37,500 nucleotides of DNA from Bugula neritina (GCA_964035545.1 OZ037772.1:2260001-2297500); one strand, 5' to 3'. Numbered from the stretch's first letter, positions 1 through 11,312 are shown. Numbers and translations: made by a program. Notes: a model not told the origin generated them from the sequence alone.

Positions 1-284
1 AAGTGAGACTTCAGCTGTTTCCTCCTTTCTGTTATACCAGCTGCCAACCATCACCCCTTCAGGTTGGATTATCTCCCCCCACTCTGTAGTGTTGGTGCGT
101 TTCACTGAGCTGATAGTACCCAGAGTCTCTCTATTTATTACTTTTACACCTACTAGTGTCCGACACATGAGATGTCCATCAGTTGAGATGTTTACTGTGT
201 GACACCAGTCACGTACAAAAAGTCCATCAGACTGTAGAGAAGATGGTGGCTGCAGCAGCTTCAGTCCCAGACTGTCTTCACTGT
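1..284 (-). CDS. TRIM-like protein, C-terminal region (runs off the window)
   Basis: Acceptor TTGTTGTTGCAG. In the phase set by the previous exon it stays open to the window edge (94 codons), starting YSEDSLGLKLLQP. The sequence is beta-rich with alternating hydrophobics (LFVRDWCHTVNIS, VGVKVINRETLG). It could be the start of a beta-propeller or other C-terminal recognition module, but I do not recognise the domain. The 3' part of the gene lies outside the window. Confidence 0.7.
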
Positions 285-678
285 CTGCAACAACAAAATA
301 ACAATTCTATAACTTGAGAATCTCATCACCTGAGGAGGTGGGAACAGCTTTTCAAACTTAAAATAAAAAGATGTTTAAATACAAGCAGTCTGTAGTTACT
401 ACAAGTTGCTACGTGATGCACAGGTCTAAGTGAGAATATCTTGTTAATACTGACAGCAGGCAGTCAGCATAACACAGTTTAGCAGCTCACTTATACATCA
501 TAAACTCTGAAACACTGCAGAAATGTCTCATAATGTGAGAGTAGAACAAAACTCAATTCTCTAATAAATAAACTCTATCTACTTATTCTACTATTAAAAT
601 ATTCAGTGAAAGCAATTCAACTGATTACAAGCAGAAAGTTATTTATAGTTAGTGTTACTATTTATAGACTCCACCTAC

Positions 679-958
679 ATGTTGGTACCAAGATGCTGTC
701 TGGAAGTACACACTTCTCTATTACACCAATATCTGTAGCCTTTTCCACCTTCTCACTCATCTCTTTGTAGTCTCTCACAATCCCTGCATCATTGAACTTA
801 TCAACTGCATGTTGTACTGTGTCCAGCAGAGACTGTCTGCCCATTGTCTTACTCAAGGCCAGCTCTATTCTATAATTATCGACTATCTGTGTGCAGCTCT
901 TCAAATATCCATATATTTCTAGCCTCAGGTTTGTAGCTCTCTTTCTAATCTCTGCTAT
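679..958 (-). CDS. TRIM-like protein, second coiled-coil exon
   Basis: Acceptor TATTTATTAG, donor CAT followed by GTAGGT. Phase 0 entry, one base out. It encodes about 93 residues beginning IAEIRKRATNLRLEIY and continuing with charged helical sequence (KEMSEKVEKATDIGVIEKC), the typical end of a TRIM coiled coil. The alternative donor four bases further on would create a stop in the next exon, so the first GT was chosen. Confidence 0.8.
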
Positions 959-1122
959 CTAATAAATAGTAACACAGTATAACTACATCTGCACCTCACA
1001 ACCTCTGCACTTGAAATGAAAGTGACAGATCACCCACTGAGTGGACAATGACTCAGTCACGTGACACTCTATACACAGCAGAGAGCTAGTACATCACGTG
1101 ACTAGTCTCCTCCTCCTGACAC

Positions 1123-1169
1123 CTGTCAATCACTCACACAGCCAACCTCTCTGTGTGAGTGATTGACAG
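1123..1169. repeat. Perfect 19-bp inverted repeat (hairpin) in a TRIM intron
   Basis: Arms CTGTCAATCACTCACACAG (1123-1141) and its exact reverse complement (1151-1169) are separated by 9 bases. Pairing continues outward with few mismatches to about 1110 and 1180, giving a stem near 30 bp with a short loop. It lies in the intron between the two coiled-coil exons. Two TCACGTGAC palindromes occur just upstream. It may be a small MITE remnant or a precursor-like RNA hairpin; nothing in the sequence decides. Confidence 0.8.
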
Positions 1170-1392
1170 TTGCAGAAGGATGAGTGAGTCATCTGTATTG
1201 ACAGGTTCCTCTGCACTGAGTAACATGTGATGAATGACTACTGCTACTTGTACACAAAATGATAATACTTCAATGGCCAGTTAATTCTAGTGGTAAATGA
1301 AATTCATTTCTATTTACAACTCAAAAACCAAATGCAAATTCCAATTTCAGACAAACAGAAATACACTAAATGACATCACCATGTCAGCATAC

Positions 1393-1598
1393 CTGAGCGT
1401 CAGCCACAGCGTTTACTCTGGCAACCATCTTCTTCACTTCATCTTCTATTTTACTCAGTTCTTTCCAGGCATCCTTTGAGATGTCATTCAACTCTGCAAC
1501 TTTCTCAGACAGAGTCTCTATTCCACCAGTCAGACTTTCTCGTAACTCACAAGACAAATCACTCAAAGATGCCAGGTCATGGAATGCTACTGTCTCCT
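1393..1598 (-). CDS. TRIM-like protein, first coiled-coil exon
   Basis: Acceptor TTATGTATACAG, donor CTCAG followed by GTATGC. The exon encodes about 69 residues rich in Leu, Glu, Lys and Ser with heptad-like hydrophobic spacing (for example SEKVAELNDISKDAWKELS), expected for the antiparallel coiled coil that dimerises TRIM proteins. It enters with one base carried over from the B-box 2 exon and ends in phase 0. I infer the coiled coil from residue pattern only. Confidence 0.8.
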
Positions 1599-1678
1599 CT
1601 GTATACATAAAATCACACTATTTATAAAAGCATTATTATAGATATGATATTGTACTTATTCTACACCTACTACCTGTA

Positions 1679-1900
1679 CCTACAGGTTGATGATGTATCA
1701 CTACACACATACTATGTAATAACTAGACAGTTGGACTTGGACTAGAAAGATGTCATTTATATTCACTGGTTAGCTCAATAATCACTATACTTCTAACTAC
1801 AGGTTGATGATGTATCACTACACACATACTATGTAATTACTAGACAGTTGGTTGGACTAGAAATATTTCACAGGTTAGCTCATTAATCACTGCACTTGGA
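1679..1900. repeat. Tandem duplication, unit about 118 bp, two copies
   Basis: The segment starting TACAGGTTGATGATGTATCA near 1679 recurs about 118 bases later near 1797. Small differences follow, including AATAACTAG versus AATTACTAG and a short indel in the TTGGACTTGGAC stretch. The second copy drifts into TTAGCTCATTAATCACTGCA, matching TTAGCTCAATAATCACTATA of the first. Intronic, non-coding. Confidence 0.8.
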
Positions 1901-1924
1901 ATAATATAATTGAAAAAGTTAGAG

Positions 1925-2244
1925 CAGTGACTCCCAACCTTGGGAGAATTCCCCCTGCAGAGAATTTGGGTTTTTCAGGGGTTTCATTTCTAAAAAATTC
2001 CCACAGTTTACCAGCTCTTTGAGCTCTTGCCTTGTTTTCCAGGTTACATGTATATGTATAACTATGACTAAACTGAAGTTGTGACAGACACTGATCCATG
2101 TCAAACACACTGGCCTTTTCTGGAAAAAATCTGTACCCTGATTTTCTTTATGAATATAAGTTACAGTGTTTCTCAAAAGGGGGGAAACTTAATAGAAAAC
2201 ATTTATAAAAAGAGGGAGGGTATGAAAAAGGTGGGACACCACTG
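1925..2244. mobile_element. hAT-like non-autonomous element (320 bp)
   Basis: It starts CAGTGACTCCCAACCT and ends AGGTGGGACACCACTG, an imperfect terminal inverted repeat of the CAGTG...CACTG type used by hAT transposons. The flanks are AGTTAGAG and AGTTAAAG, an 8-bp target duplication with one mismatch, the hAT length. There is no transposase. Related copies with the same GGGAAT/TTTGGG and ATGAAAAAGG subterminal motifs occur at 5935 and, inverted, at 10207. Confidence 0.75.
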
Positions 2245-2498
2245 AGTTAAAGCTATGCCTATACCATCTTATCAAGGGAACAGACACTTGAAGGATGAAA
2301 TATACTAAATATTCAACATAACAGTGAGAATATAAACTCCTGCACTATCCACTTCTGTCTCACACAAACCTTAATGCTGACAAACTTACTTTCTCTTTTA
2401 CTGTTACATAACTCACTTTAATTATAAAATAATAAATAACAGTTTCTTGTAACATTTCTCAGCTTCTTTCTACAGAAATAGAAACAGAGAGTAAATAC

Positions 2499-2688
2499 CT
2501 GTCTCATCCTTACAGCCAGTCCTCATATCACATCTCATACAGAATATCTGGTGACACTTGGAACACACTTCTGTCAGCTGTTCCTCTTTATGATGTTCAC
2601 ATTCAGTTAGAGTATATCTTTGGGGAGAAGCTCTGTAGACCTCAATGTCAATAAACTGATGTCTATCTCCCATCAGCTCTCTGTGATT
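2499..2688 (-). CDS. TRIM-like protein, B-box 2 exon
   Basis: Acceptor TTATTATACAG, donor ACAG followed by GTATTT. The frame opens with NHREL. The second half contains CEHHKEE, then VCSKCHQIFCMRCD, the C-x2-H / C-x2-C / C-x2-C pattern of a B-box type 2. RING, B1 and B2 in this order are the tripartite-motif signature. The exon leaves one base (G), which completes a Glu codon with the following coiled-coil exon. Confidence 0.85.
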
Positions 2689-2885
2689 CTGTATAATAAA
2701 GGTCAACAGTTTAGTTGGTTGTATTTTCACCAACAAGTCTGTTATAGTTGACTCACTGCACTGTGAAACTGTGTGTTTAGTATAAAAAGTCACACAGACT
2801 CAACATTTCTTTTCAATAATATTCTACACACAAACCAGAACTGGTTTAGTAACTAGTCTTGAGAAATTATATAAGAAAGACTCAC

Positions 2886-3066
2886 TTCTTGATGCTGCTG
2901 ACACAATTTCTTTTGACTCTCAAGACAAAACACAGCAGCTTCAGTTCCACCTTTACACACATCGCAGGGAATGGGTGCAGGTTTGGGTGGAGACTTGTAT
3001 TCTAACGGGTCTCCATGCTGAGCTACTGGTAGTGCTGTGGGATCTGTGATGTCATAGTGATCTTTC
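2886..3066 (-). CDS. TRIM-like protein, B-box 1 exon
   Basis: Acceptor ATATTGTAG at the 3067 side, donor GAA followed by GTGAGT. After a Pro-rich linker the exon encodes a zinc-binding segment with IPCDVC, then AVFC, then KKLCQQHQE, completed by NH at the start of the next exon. This is the Cys/His spacing of a B-box type 1. The exon is 181 bases; the phase agrees on both sides (one base in, zero out). It lies 3.7 kb downstream of the RING exon, and the intervening intron is full of MITEs. Confidence 0.8.
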
Positions 3067-3498
3067 CTACAATATATAGCAATCAGTATGTTACCTGTGT
3101 TAGCTGTGTTTAGTATATCTCAAGTAATGAAATACTCCATTCACACACACAGCTATGTCCTTGACAAATACTCAAATAAATACTCATCACTCATCGACAC
3201 ACATTCATTATATAGACCACAGGCTATCACACAAACACACTTGACTATATTATGTACTTAATATGCTGGAAAATAGTCACTCATGACAAAGAACTGCTAC
3301 TCAACAAACAGACTCAACTGTAACTTGTATTGTAAAATGACAAGACAAATTACTAGTTAACTACTGAGTGGAGGCCACATTGTCAATAATTATTCACTTC
3401 TGTTGCAAGTTTGTGCAATGCAACTAATTACTGAGGAGTGAATTCTGAGGAGCCAATACTACAACATACTACAACTATTCCCTGCCACTCTTAGCCTA

Positions 3499-3819
3499 GG
3501 GCCACACTGTGCGTATTTTCGCATGCGAAAATTAAAATCACAAGTAGCAAAGGTGTCCACTGTAGCGTCAGTGATGCGTGATAAATAAAGCTTTCATTTT
3601 CAAATCGCACTCGCTTTCAATAAAACGCAATTTACTGGAATATAGCACTAAATAAAGAAATTGGGCTCGCTGAATAGCTACCAGCCAATTAGGTGACGAT
3701 TCGCACTTGCGTTGAAAATGCAGAGCGACAAGTGCGAAGGTTTTCTCAACGCGCACAGTGGACACCTTTGCTACTTGTGATTTCAATTTTCGCATGCGAA
3801 AATACGCACCTTGTGGCCC
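3499..3819. mobile_element. MITE with about 65-bp terminal inverted repeats
   Basis: The left arm starts GGGCCACACTGTGCGTATTT and runs to CACAAGTAGC and GGTGTCCACTGT. The right arm is its reverse complement, from ACAGTGGACACCTTTGCTAC to ACCTTGTGGCCC. Both arms contain the palindrome TTTTCGCATGCGAAAA. The element is bounded by TA on both sides; similarity continues a few bases outward (TTAGCCTA versus TTAGCGTA), so the exact border is not certain. No coding capacity. Inside TRIM intron 2. Confidence 0.85.
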
Positions 3820-3956
3820 TACGCTAACTGCTAGGAGTGGTGCGAAACTGTCATTTCATCATCCTTGGCAATGTGTCAAGAGCTAGTGCACCGTGAGTGC
3901 GTGTCACGTGTGAGTGTTGCCTATCTCGTGCAGCTATCATAAGAAGAGTGAGTCAT

Positions 3957-4110
3957 ACACTGCGTTTCCATTATCGCATTATGCGAATGGATTTTCTCAT
4001 TCGCTCTATGGAAACAGTTGCATCGAAGCAAAACCGCAGCCGGAAATTACACCGAACGGCTCCTTCGATGAAAATTTTCCTTCGCATTATGCGCATCATG
4101 GAAATGGTTC
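3957..4110. repeat. Imperfect inverted repeat, small MITE-like hairpin
   Basis: TTTCCATTATCGCATTATGC near 3963 pairs with CGCATTATGCGCATCATGGA near 4083 in inverted orientation, with a few mismatches. A second inner pair is GTTGCATCGAAG and CTTCGATGAAAA. The total is about 150 bp. No target duplication was found. Short open frames across it follow from the palindrome and are not genes. Confidence 0.55.
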
Positions 4111-4395
4111 CTTCGGTTAAATCGAATGAAACTTTTTGTGCCGGAGGCAGAGATCAGCATTTGTGGCGGCTAGTTACATAGTTACGCGATGCTAACAATA
4201 ATTATAGGTTACAACCTACGCTAAAGTGTACTTCGACTTTTAAAAATTTAAATTATTTTATTTATCCTAGCTGCTATTATTTAAAATAATTACTAATCAT
4301 CTTAAATTTATAAAACTATTCTGCAAGCCAAAGCTTTCTCAAGCTAAAAATAAGTTGACAGCTAATTTCATTTTGAAAATTTAAATTACTTTTAA

Positions 4396-4840
4396 GTTGC
4401 GTTTATACCTCTGCTGAAAAAAGTACCGAGTTTAAGTTAATAATGCTTGTCCGGGTACCCCTTTATAGTCAAACTGAAACTCGTTGAAACCATATTGATG
4501 CGGTTGCTCACTTTCTGAAATTGAAATTTGACTCGCATAATAGCTATTTGATGCCTTTTGTAAACGTCGTGAATTAGTGAAGCGGAAACCATAAAAGCGA
4601 TAATTGAGAAGGCGTAGGCTATATAATTATAACCTTATAAGTACGTTGTCTAATCGCCAAAGTAATAACTAAATAATGATGTTTACAAGGAGTTATTACT
4701 CCTATTCCAAAATTGGCCGATTAAGTTATCACAGTACAAAAATTTCAACGAGTGGCTTTTACAATGCAATGCAACTAGGAGAAATTTCAACCCGGCCAAA
4801 TTGAAATTTTGACCGAAAATCGTGAAGGTATAAACGCAAC
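4396..4840. mobile_element. MITE bounded by TTTAA
   Basis: The left end is GTTGCGTTTATACC and the right end GGTATAAACGCAAC, an exact 14-bp terminal inverted repeat, each flanked by TTTAA (4391-4395 and 4841-4845). The flank could be a 5-bp duplication or a TTAA target. The interior (about 445 bp) has no open frame of note and no transposase. Confidence 0.75.
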
Positions 4841-4849
4841 TTTAAGCTT

Positions 4850-5925
4850 TTGTTTATCGATCAAGAAATACGTTATGCTTTCATTGGTTTATAGTTTAAA
4901 TAAACTGACTCAAAGTTTGTGTATTTAGTTGATTTAATCTATCAAAAATGGGGACAGAATTAAAAAATTGTCGTTGTGCATGAACTCAAACTCAAAGTTG
5001 GCCATATTAATTATCATTTTAGTTCGGCCGTCACAGTTGCAAAGAGAAGATAACTTCGTACGGATTGCATAGGAACGTGTGGTTTTTCCTTCGATGTAAT
5101 CCGTACGGGCATCCGTACGCATTCATTCAACGCAGTGATAGGATAAGTTGTAGTTAGTAATCCATTTAACTATCTTCAGTGTAGTACTACTATGTATGTG
5201 CAGCAGGTTGGATCACAGTCTAAGTCAGAGGGGGGGGGGGGGTTGGCATAATATAGGCCCAAATCCTCAACACTATTCATGACTCAGTACAAAGCAACAC
5301 TTAATACAACTGACTGATGGTAGAAGAAGTACCAACTCATCAAAGCTAAAGGAAACACTCAATTCACAGATTATATTAGACACTGATTGACACCCCATAA
5401 TATTACATTGTACCAAATACAATTGTGATGGCTATCTAATATTCTATCAAAATTTCAGCATTGAATTTAACTAAATAGGTCACAGAATCACTGTTTCCTG
5501 TCTTAGGGACTGACTACTAATTGTCATAAGACCTGCTCTTCAGTCAAATAATTTCCCAGTGACTGCTTGGCCTTGTCAATGGCTATTATGCTTTGGCAGC
5601 CCGGATGTTGGCAGAACTTTGAACAGCTAGTGGTAATAGTAGCAGCTGCTAGACTCTAGACTCTAGAGCTATGAGTCTATCGCATAAGAACTAAAGCTAT
5701 TGAGCAAACTGCCATCATAAAAGTACCTCTCTCAACATTATATTAAAATAATATAATTCTATTCCTTACAGATTACACATAACCATGGACAATAACCAGA
5801 CACTCCACTCTCACTACACAATCACTACATACTAGTAAACTGTACTTTGTGCCACAGCAACTCTGTTGTCATGACAACATCATACATGTTTCTAATTGCA
5901 GGAAAGAAGATAGTAAACACAAGTC
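4850..5925. other. Intronic stretch, no gene found
   Basis: AT-rich intron sequence. It holds a small palindromic patch around 5035-5120 built on CCGTACGG / CCGTACGC, and a run of 13 G at 5230-5242. I see no exon with plausible splice sites and no domain in any frame. Confidence 0.6.
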
Positions 5926-5934
5926 AATCCAACA

Positions 5935-6440
5935 CAGTGGTTCCCAACCTGGGAGAATCCCCCTATAAGAGGGAATTTGGGCTTTTTAGGGGGAGCCTGG
6001 ATTTCGATTTTGAAAATTTCAAGCAGTTTGTTAAAGACTTTTGAGCTCTTGCAAGTTACATGTACATGTATATCTATAAGCATTCATCTTAGCTTATCTA
6101 TTTAACCAGTTCTGCCATCTCAGTCTACTTCTACATGAATGTGTTTTAATTACAATTTTGGGGTTGGGGTTTAGGGGTTGGGGTGGGAGGTTTGAAAGCA
6201 AGCTGACACAATGTCATCAGCTGCAGCCATAATATTAATAATTGAACTGCTCTGTGTTTCATACATGCATAATATAATTATCAGAAATAACTATATTATA
6301 TTCAAATGTAATAGGAAAAATATTGCATAGTAATCTATATTATCATTATGTCAGTCATGGATTTTTTCGTTTTTTAAAGGGGGGATAATTAATAGTAAAC
6401 ATTTATGAAAGTGGGGATGATATGAAAAAGGTTGGTCTAA
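5935..6440. mobile_element. hAT-like non-autonomous element, second family copy
   Basis: Begins CAGTGGTTCCCAACCTGGGA, followed by a GGGAATTTGGGCTTTTTAGG block like the 1925 copy. It ends near 6436 in GATATGAAAAAGGTTGG, matching the 3' terminal block of that copy. The right terminus is degraded (no clear CACTG), so the end and any target duplication are uncertain. It lies in TRIM intron 2; short open frames inside it are accidental. Confidence 0.6.
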
Positions 6441-6743
6441 CAAGTCTTGTACTGTATGAGAACAAAATAATATAATGAGGAGACAACCCCAATCCCATGA
6501 CATCCAACAGTATACCACAATTCAACAAGAGAGGACAGCTGATGGTGCAATCTACATAACAGTTACTTTCTCTACCTAATGAAAAGATATCCACACACTC
6601 CACAAGTTAGTAACCAGAGTTCACATAGAATATACAGTATTGTTTGCTTGTCATAGACATAGATCAGACAACTCCTAGATGATAGTGAGAAAATCATACG
6701 CAAGCCTATAACATGATATATTGTGTTATGTACTGTAACTCAC

Positions 6744-6925
6744 CTACAATAAGCACATCTGATATGATCCTTCCTACCACCGATGTCAGTCTTCAAACAT
6801 CTCATGCAGTACACATGCAGACAGGGCAGAGTTCTGGGGTCTTCAAGTTTGTTGAAGTACTGCGAGCAGTACCCACAGCGATACGAATTGTTTAGTCTCT
6901 TTTTCACAACTCTGGATTCTGCCAT
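6744..6925 (-). CDS. TRIM-like protein, exon with start codon and RING finger
   Basis: ATG at 6925 in the context ACCAAGATGG, 23 bases inside an exon whose acceptor is TTTTACAG at 6949-6956. The exon encodes 60 codons plus two bases. Residues 17-60 form a C3HC4 RING: CGYC, then TLPCLHVYCMRC, then IRCAYC. RING fingers of this type bind two zinc ions and recruit E2 enzymes, so the product is probably an E3 ubiquitin ligase. The donor is TAG followed by GTGAGT. The leftover AG joins G of the exon at 3066 to make an Arg codon. Confidence 0.88.
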
Positions 6926-7605
6926 CTTGGTTATATGATAAGGAAATCCTGTAAAAGATACACATACTCTTAGCATAATATTTCACACTACATCTGTGAA
7001 GGTTTCCAAATCAAAGACTTAACCCTTAACAATAAACCATACAAAATAAAGACATGAAAAATAATGTTAAACAAAGGCAGTTAATAAAACTGGTATACAT
7101 GATAGTCAGCTACAACATGCTGAGCTCACAGCTTTAACTCTCTAACAAAGGCTGTATTGTTTCCATTGTAATCACTGAATAGGTTTTTGCTGGTGACTCA
7201 AACTCCTTATACAATAAATATGAAGCAATGTTGTGTGCTTCAGTGAACACTATTATTCTACTTCTATTGAACATCACTATTCAAGTGTTTCTAATATATA
7301 GAGGAGAAGTGAAACATGAATACCAGTGAGTTATGTATTACTTTTATGAACAAACAGCACAATTAGGCTCAGCTGCTTATCCCCTCATTCAAAGATATCA
7401 GCCAGTTTTACAATGTTACCTGCCCATTTTTGGGCTAGATACATTGCGTGGGCTCACGCTAAGACACAAAATAGGGGGAAACATAGCAGTGGGAGAAAAC
7501 ATAGTTTCATGAAATATTTTGTGCTGGGTGTTGAAAATACTTTGTTTTCTCAATAACCTAAATGACAAAATTCATTTTAAAATTTCTGCAGTGTTGGTGA
7601 TGCAT

Positions 7606-7607
7606 GA

Positions 7608-7638
<31 letters not shown>

Positions 7639-8213
7639 TATTACATATCACAAACATGACAACACGTTGCAAAATTCAGTGCAAATGCTGATTATAACAT
7701 AACTAGGCATGAACAAAATTAAGAGAAAAAGTCAAAACTCTGTTAGACTATTTAAAATAAAAGCTCGTTTAAAGTATTTACAAGATGTCGCAAGAAGCTA
7801 TCTCTGCCCCATGCCCCTCTATATTTGATAGTTCGATATCTTCCAGAAGGGCATTGACTCAGAAAGTTATTGATAAAATGGTCATTGTCTGCTATATATT
7901 TGATAGCAAGTTCTTTAGTGAGTTTCTGAATGTGCAAGTCAATGTTTAGATACTCAATCCCAAGTTTTGAGCAATCTTTGAAAATCCTTCGAATGGCTTT
8001 TTTATCACTGGCATAGATACAAGTAAAAATAGTAGGTAGACAATAGGCGATGCGGGACAAGATGGAACTTTTGAATAACATATTTGCTAGAGGTTTAGAG
8101 CTAAGATATGCAAAACTCTTCACAATATACATTCTTCTTGATACTGTTGTAACTACTGATTGTACATGTTCATGAAATCTCAAATTCTGATCCACTAACA
8201 CACCAAGATATTA
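7606..8213 (-). mobile_element. 5'-truncated non-LTR retrotransposon, 3' end with (AATC)n tail
   Basis: An open frame of about 150 codons (8201-7752) matches the C-terminal region downstream of the reverse transcriptase in jockey/CR1-type LINEs: MLVDQNLRFHEHV, then FKSSILSRIAYCLP, then WGRDSFLRHLVNTL near the end. It is followed on the same strand by a short 3' UTR and a pure AATC repeat (7606-7646 as TTGA/TGAT on the plus strand), the kind of tail such LINEs leave. The copy is truncated upstream of about 8213. Located in the first TRIM intron. Confidence 0.75.
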
Positions 8214-8639
8214 ATATGTTACTTAGATTCACTCTTCCACCAGCCAGGGAAAAAGCCATCAACTGCTAGTTTGCTATTCTTATCATCTAATAGAAACTAT
8301 GGTGATGTGAAACATACTAATTTAACATGTTTGTGCTTTTGTTAGGTCAGGTGTAGTTGTTTCATGAGTTGGCAGCTTCTACACTCATCTCTGGCCAATT
8401 ATTTATTCTACACTCTTACCTAGCAAATGATTTATTAACACTAACCTCATATTTTTATGTTTACAACAATAGCAGATCATATAAATGTGGCTAACCTAGT
8501 CATGTGAATTTATATTACGTGATAATCACCAAGATTATCATTATAAATAAATTTAATGATGGTAGGGGACCTGGCAGTAAAACCAACTGCAACACTAAAT
8601 CTAATACTGATAGTTATAGTAGAGCAATAATAGTAACTT

Positions 8640-9545
8640 ACACTTTATATTTATACTTGTAGTAAATGTAATGCAATGAGTAAAAATTACTAATACTAAT
8701 TAGTAATTACTCATACAACAATACTAATACTAATAGTAATACCAGTAATCCTAATAGGAGATGCAATATCAATACTAATTGTGATTACTAATAGTAATAC
8801 TTAAAGTTAATACAAATATTTATATAAATAATAGTGCGAAACTGAAATACCTAGTCTCAATTCTTATATAGTTATACCAACAGTAAATCGAATAGCAATA
8901 CTAAGAGTAATCTAATAGTACATGTATTACTAATAGACTAATACTTATAGTACGTAATAGTAATCTGTAATCATAGGCTACTACTACTACTGTAGACCTA
9001 GTAGTACTAGTAGTAGTAGTACTAGTACTACTACTAGTAGATCAATTTTTCAGTATTAAAACTTGAACCTAAACTTGAAGTCGATTAAATTTTTTATAAT
9101 AATAATAAATTTAATATCATTAATACGATATTCATATTTATATTATTCGATAAATCATTATAATTAATTAATTATTGATCATATGCCTATGGGCTATGGT
9201 ATTACTATGTCTATTGTAAATTTCAAATCAAAGACTCAAAGAGAAACAATTATATTTAATTAACATTATAACATTAACTCATAACTGTAAGAATTTTAAT
9301 TTATATAACTTATAATTTGAATATAACTTAGTCTTAAGCTTAATCTTATATTGATAGTATATAAGTTATAAGCCTAGACTTAAACCTAAAGCCTAAAGGC
9401 TAAAAGTAAAACTAAAACTAAAAGTAAAAGTAAATCTAGAATTAAAATAGTAAAATACTAAATACTAATAGTAATACTAATACTAATAGTAATAGTAATA
9501 ATAAATAATAAAATACTTAAATACTTAAATAGTAAATCTAACTGC
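8640..9545. repeat. Low-complexity ACTAAT/TAGTAA and (CTA)n tract
   Basis: Degenerate repetition of ACTAATAGTAAT-like words. It includes a palindromic patch near 8985-9050 of CTACTACTACTG followed by TAGTAGTAGTACTAGTAC, and later AAACTAAAAGTAAA words. No exons seen. A very similar texture occurs at 36,690-36,970. Confidence 0.7.
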
Positions 9546-9614
9546 AAGTATTAAAGTACGGGTACCTGATTAATTTGAGAAATAATGAGATGACTCAAAC
9601 TGTTCTCACCTCAC

Positions 9615-9800
9615 GAGAGTCAATAGTGTCAGTCTGTAAACTGGTAAGAAACTTGGTAGCTAGTAACTGAATAAAACTAAAGTAACGAGGAAGTTCCGCG
9701 CGCAGAAGGATTATAACACGTCACTCAACTACAAAGGTCGGCTCTATAATAATCACGTGAAAGAAATGTGCGTTCAGTGAGCCGAGCGCTATATTTTAGC
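9615..9800 (-). promoter_or_regulatory. Putative TRIM-gene promoter and 5' non-coding exon
   Basis: A CpG-containing island in otherwise AT-rich DNA. Read on the minus strand it has CACGTG (E-box-like), TGACGTG (CRE-like) and GGAACTTCC (ETS-like) motifs, then ends at about 9615 in GTGAG followed by GTGAGA, a good 5' splice site. The next downstream acceptor (TTTTACAG, exon from 6948) lies 23 bases before the RING-exon ATG. A non-coding first exon spliced to the RING exon is therefore the simplest model. This is inference from motif context; no transcript evidence is available. Confidence 0.35.
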
Positions 9801-10206
9801 GTCGAAGAGAGACAACTCTAAGGTTGAAATCTGAAAAATTATCCAGGGCACCAGGTGTGCATGTTTTTCAATTGAGCTATTTTAGAATATCTAATTCCGG
9901 TCCTGTATATTTTCAAATTACAAAAATACCGATAACATCTATGTCCTTTTTAGTAGCAAAATCTTTACAAGGACTTTGTCTCTTATTAGTAGTCTTCAGT
10001 ATCAGCTAGCACTTGCATCTTTTTTGTTTGTACTTTCATTATGTAAAATATTTTTATTATGTTTAAGTTGAGCTGTTTAGTACTATAGGATATTCAGCGA
10101 CATCACTGAACATCTGATTAATCCTGAATTTTCTTAACTGGCAGGCTGCAATCAAGATGGCAGAGGGATGTGATGCTATGGTAGAGGTGTGGTGGTTCCT
10201 CTAGCA

Positions 10207-11312
10207 CAGTGGTTCCGATCCTTTTTCATACCATACCATCCCCCCCTTCCATAACTGTTTACTATTAAGTTCCCCTCTTTCTATAAGTGCAATTTATGAA
10301 TGATAGGCATAATATACAATAGAAGTCTATATTTGTTCTAGTATATTTGATTATAATATAAGATTATGATTATTATATTATGCATGTAAAAAGCACAGAG
10401 CAGTTCAATTATTAATATGATGGCTGAAGCTGGTGAATTTGTGCTTCAGCTTGCTTAAGTTTGACTTGGGTTTTGACAAGCTGTACATTGTAGGTCACTT
10501 TGCAGGTCAAGGCAGTTTGATTTGGTGATTCCTAACCATTAGCATATTAATTGAAGGAATCCTATCTTATATAAAAACCTGGTGCTGAATGGCACTAAAA
10601 CTGTTAGTGTAGTCAGCAATGTGTGGGTAGAGTTTGCTTGTGAAAACACAGAACTCAAAAAATCATTCTTCACTGCAAACCAGCTCAATGACACTCTCAT
10701 GTAACTCTCTTATGAAGGTAGCTCAGAGAAATACTGTCAAATAATCTTAAAAGTTCAAATATATTTGCAGAAATACTTTTTGAAAGATATCTCTGGAACA
10801 GGTTCTTTTTCTAATAATTTATTGAGTGTGAGGATAGTTGTATCATAGAATTATGTCAAGGTCACAACTTGAGTTCAGCTTTGAAAGGATTGATGCAGCT
10901 ATAATGAAGAGTGATGATGTGATGATTGCACTGGAACACAGGAAATATATCCACTATATGTATGCAGTGTGTATAGTTTATAGAAATGAGCTTGCATTGC
11001 TGCTTAAACTTCCTGTTGGTTTTGCTTCCAATTAAAACTTCTGAACCTTCATTCGTAGTAGGAGGGGTAGCAGCTAGAGTAGAGTGAATATTAGACACAT
11101 GGATGTAGAAGTATAAACTTAGATTGTAGAGTGTAGTGTGGACAAATATACGAACTACATAAAATGAATGAGTTATAGTTATACATATACAGTACATGTA
11201 ATCTTGAAAACAAGGCAAGAGCTCAGAGAGCTGGTAACAAACTGTGAAATTTTTAGAAATGAAAATCTTCCCTAAAAAAGCCCAAATTCATAACTTGGGA
11301 AGATCTGGTCTA
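10207..11312. mobile_element. hAT-like non-autonomous element, longer inverted copy
   Basis: The left end is CAGTGGTTCCGATCCTTTTT followed by CATACCATACC and AAGTTCCCCTCTTTCTATAA, the reverse complement of the 3' block of the 1925 element. The right end at about 11,270-11,312 has CCCTAAAAAAGCCCAAATTC and ACTTGGGAAGATCTGG, the reverse complement of its 5' block. Roughly 1.1 kb of unrelated sequence, with no recognisable transposase, lies between. CTCTAGCA before and TCTAGCTG after may be a decayed target duplication. Confidence 0.55.

Noticed and set aside
1887-2176. Minus-strand frames of 73 and 85 codons
   Set aside because: They lie almost entirely in the hAT-like element at 1925-2244 and show no protein family signal.
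3897-4181. Plus-strand frames over the 3.9-4.2 kb palindrome
   Set aside because: They cover a hairpin element with no conserved domain or splice partner.
9824-10009. Plus-strand frame of 61 codons opposite the TRIM promoter
   Set aside because: No domain, and the upstream sequence fits the minus-strand promoter better; a divergent transcript is possible but unsupported.
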